A stretch of 64,000 nt of DNA from Caenorhabditis remanei (taxonomy: Eukaryota > Nematoda > Chromadorea > Rhabditida > Rhabditidae), in the NCBI RefSeq assembly GCF_010183535.1, contig NC_071331.1, positions 15,562,001-15,626,000 of the forward strand, written 5' to 3'. Made by a program: the position numbers and the translations under genes. The notes beneath the pieces are model-generated. The model made no database searches. It was not told where the DNA came from and saw only the letters and a list, made by a program, of their open reading frames with translations. Shown in pieces: positions 61,465 through 64,000 of this stretch; the first letter of the stretch is position 1, and the number at the start of each line of letters is the position of its first letter.

Positions 61465-61877
61465 TTATTGTTCGAAATGACGAACAAAAGAGTCTTCCAA
61501 AGATGCCATTCTAGATTTTATACCATTGGACAATAGGAAAAGAAATCGGCTGAGCACACATACATATTGGGGAGTGGCTCTTTTTATTTGCTCTGTAACA
61601 GAAGAAAGGATGTAATTGTTTCAGACTTTGGAGGCGCATTTTTTGGATTTCGGGGAAAGTTTAACAAAAAATGAATGTTTGATCAAGAAATAGAATAATT
61701 GAAAAGTCTGAAAGGATATGTACAAATTCGTTTCTTTTTTGAATAATTTATTTTATCAACAACGGTAACAACTTTTCAACAGTAAGAGCTACCGGGAATG
61801 GGAGTGAGAATTGGAAAACGTGAAAGAAGAAAACAAATTAAAATATGTAACAAATTATTTGGATGGAACTTTATCTT
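61465..61877. other. Gap between the astacin and phosphatase genes
   Basis: A/T-rich, 413 bp; contains the astacin upstream side and the phosphatase 3' UTR. TTTATT at about 61748 gives a minus-strand AATAAA. No exon seen. Confidence 0.5.
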
Positions 61878-62933
61878 TTAACTGACGATTTCCACTCGAT
61901 CAATCTTTGATTTATCAATAAAAATCCATCGTTTAACTGAAATACTATTTTCAAAAATAATTCGATGAAAGAAAAACTACCAAATTTATTGCATCCACAC
62001 TTCGAGCCCGTCGCAATGAAATTTCCGAGCTTAGCACCACAAGAATGGCTGGCTGAGCAGGTACTTGCGGTGATATTGAGCCATTCCATTGGTTCAATAA
62101 GATACTTCTGGCAGGATTCGGTCAACTGGGGATGAACCAAATTGTCACTGTTGAAGATTACCTTACGGCACTGCCGGCATCTGTAAATTGGTTGGATGAA
62201 AAGTAGTTTGAAATGACTTGGTCTACTTGAAACGTGTCTTCGTCCGATCATCGATCACGGGTTGTCTCCAAAGAGTTTTTGAATCTGCATCCAAAACACC
62301 AGGGATATCAAGACTCAGATTTTTGTATTTTTCCACAATAAAATCCATTTCGCATCGTTCCCAAATTTTTAACTGTGCCAGGAATCCTGGGTTCGGTCTC
62401 AAAATTGTTTATTTAATTTAATTTTTTGCCATTTTTTGAAGTTACCCAATAGTCTTTCTTACACTTGCAACCATTTTCAAAGCTTTTTCCATTGACCACT
62501 TATTCTTGTACATCAGAAAAGCAGCACAAACAGAAACACTCCGGGAAACGGCAGCGATGCTGAAAATGTTTATCAGTAGTTCAGCCTGCTGTTTCGTTTT
62601 TCATACCAGTGGACTACTACGTTTTCTCCTTTTTCTACTCCTTCTTCGATATATGATACAGCTTCTTCCAGTAACCCATTAGAAAGAATTGGTTCATTCG
62701 GCATATCTAGGAGGTACAAAAACTTGTAATCTACATTTTCTATATGTTTTTTCTCTGGGATTGGTTCAGTTTCCAAAGTGAGTACTCGTTTGATCTGAAA
62801 AACATTGGTTCTAATAAGTCTTCTCCCAGATTATTGAAGATTTTACCTCATTTTTAACAAATTCTTGCTTATTAGTGGGGCCGATAATCATGGGAAGTTG
62901 GGCCAAATACAAATGTTCAGTTATTTTCCACAT
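61878..62933 (-). CDS. DUSP12/YVH1-like dual-specificity phosphatase
   Basis: Six exons, 62933-62847, 62794-62607, 62559-62446, 62397-62227, 62180-61981 and 61936-61878, join in frame to 272 residues. The N-terminal phosphatase domain starts MWKITEHLYLAQLP, has LLDMPNEPI with the likely acid aspartate, and the active-site loop reads VVVHCIAAVSRSVS across an exon junction. The C-terminal domain carries CRQCRKVIFNSDNLV, FIEPxEW-like LIEPMEW and CGAKLGNFIATGSKCGC, the zinc-binding module of YVH1/DUSP12 proteins, which act in 60S ribosome maturation. In the loop HCxxGxSR the usual glycine is alanine, so catalysis may be weakened; the ribosomal role does not require it in yeast, as known for YVH1. 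Confidence 0.85.
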
Positions 62934-64000
62934 TGTCTCCTGATTCTATGAAATCTTTTTCGAGGATTCACATTCAATATTGAATCTTTTATTCAATTTA
63001 ATGAAAAACCAACTTTTATAAAACTCGCATTTGTCGGCTGTGCGAGAGAGCGCGTTTGCTGAACGCTCCACGTGGACTTTGGATAAATTCTACCAAATAT
63101 GGTGATTTTGTCAATCACTCTACAAGAGTTTGTTCTGTTTTTCTAGCTTTGAAATAGTTTTCATTTGAAATTGCTTTGTTTTATTTTTTCTTCTTTCATT
63201 CACCAGTGTAATGCGTAATCCATCAGAAATTAAACGAGGTCATTGCCACTTTTTCTTTCTGCGTTACACCGCTCCTCCTCGCATTGCCTGGACGAGAAAG
63301 ATGCATGAGCGTTCTGCGTCTCTTCTGCTTTTCCTGCCACACTTACAGTACCCAAACTGCAAAACTGGGAAGTAGGCAGCGATGTGACGGCGATCGCTTT
63401 TCCTAAAACGAATGTGTTCCGATAAGGAAATCATAACAGTTTTACACTTTGTCTCGTTCTCGTTCGGTATTGTCATAGTGAAATAAGACGGAATTATCCT
63501 TTTTCAAACTACTCCTCGCCTTCCAGTTGATTGGATACATCTTCGTTTTCAAATCAGATACAGATTGTTAAGTCTTGTTCTTTTTTTCCTGTGATACGTT
63601 GAAAGATGCAATCTTTTCGCCATTTTCTGTATAAGTTAGGGGCTACTTCTGAAACTTGAACTGTTTAGTTCTATAAAAGTTTTCCAGTATGTGTGAGCTC
63701 CATCGTTTCCTATCTTCTCTCGTTCTTGCTCACTTGTAGTGCCTCCTACGGATCTCATGCTCATGCTTTCATGCTCACTCGTCGTCTATCGATTCTGAAG
63801 GCCACGCCTCTTAATTTAGTTGTGTTGGAAGGAAAGCCTTTTCTATGCATGTCTGCATCTTCTCTCGCGCACTCTCTTTGTTTTCTGTATATTCTGTTTC
63901 AAGTTTCAACTTCACCGAAAATGTTTGAACGCGATTCAAGTATCGAAGTTTTCTGTCTGGTTAGGACATATACTTGTTCCTTTTTCAAAAAATAATATTT
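62934..64000. other. Non-coding right end of window
   Basis: No supportable exon. T-rich and C/T-rich segments resemble promoter sequence of genes on either side. A plus-strand open frame near 63693 lacks domain signals and good splice context. Confidence 0.4.

Noticed and set aside
63693..63995. Plus-strand open frame of 100 residues at the right edge
   Set aside because: No domain, no clear splice context and codon use unlike the real genes here.
1..64000. tRNA, rRNA, CRISPR or bacterial-type features
   Set aside because: GTTCGAATC-like strings were examined and none sits in a cloverleaf; nothing prokaryotic is present.

Overview
The window is nuclear DNA from a Caenorhabditis nematode. 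Three things point there: very small introns (often 40-60 bp) ending in TTTTCAG, ATG codons placed directly after a splice acceptor (the usual look of spliced-leader trans-splicing), and nematode gene families. The set tkt-1, an ech-8/ech-9-type pair and an acid-lipase gene recalls the F01G10 neighbourhood of C. elegans chromosome IV, and an astacin beside a DUSP12-like phosphatase recalls C24F3. The species cannot be fixed from the sequence alone. All exon models are by eye. Where exact coordinates are given, the reading frames were checked to join across introns.

Left part (1-25 kb). A hAT-transposase-like gene runs off the left edge. Next comes a same-strand tandem array of three TRIM-like genes (RING, second zinc site, long coiled coil; 2.1-7.7 kb), then a small secreted peptide precursor with a GFRPG core (8.5-9.2 kb), a 3.8 kb non-coding stretch, and a nuclear-receptor ligand-binding-domain gene whose DNA-binding domain I cannot find intact (12.9-14.4 kb). 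After these are a small secreted protein of unknown function, a membrane-anchored ILVBL/acetolactate-synthase-like enzyme (19.3-21.7 kb), and a DM-domain transcription factor (24.2-25.2 kb).

Middle (25.9-48.1 kb). An 11 kb phosphorylase kinase beta-subunit gene has large introns, one of which holds a TATA box and a degenerate inverted-repeat element. It is followed by an SLMAP-like FHA/coiled-coil/tail-anchored protein, a lone Gag-like zinc-knuckle ORF, a BPI/LBP-fold lipid-binding protein and transketolase tkt-1. Two non-autonomous elements with perfect 8-bp target duplications lie here (37.4 kb and 40.9 kb). A 72-bp poly-G tract sits just upstream of tkt-1.

Right part (49.6-63 kb). A lysosomal-type lipase is followed closely on the same strand by a peroxisomal 3-hydroxyacyl-CoA dehydrogenase. 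A second, paralogous dehydrogenase is followed closely by a coiled-coil gene. Both closely spaced pairs could be operons. A two-domain Ly6/uPAR-like protein then converges on an astacin with two ShKT domains, and a DUSP12/YVH1-like phosphatase ends the gene-bearing part. Lipase plus two SKL-tailed dehydrogenases plus transketolase gives the right half a lipid and carbon metabolism flavour, but no shared pathway is proven by position. I see no CRISPR array, prokaryotic mobile element, rRNA or convincing tRNA.
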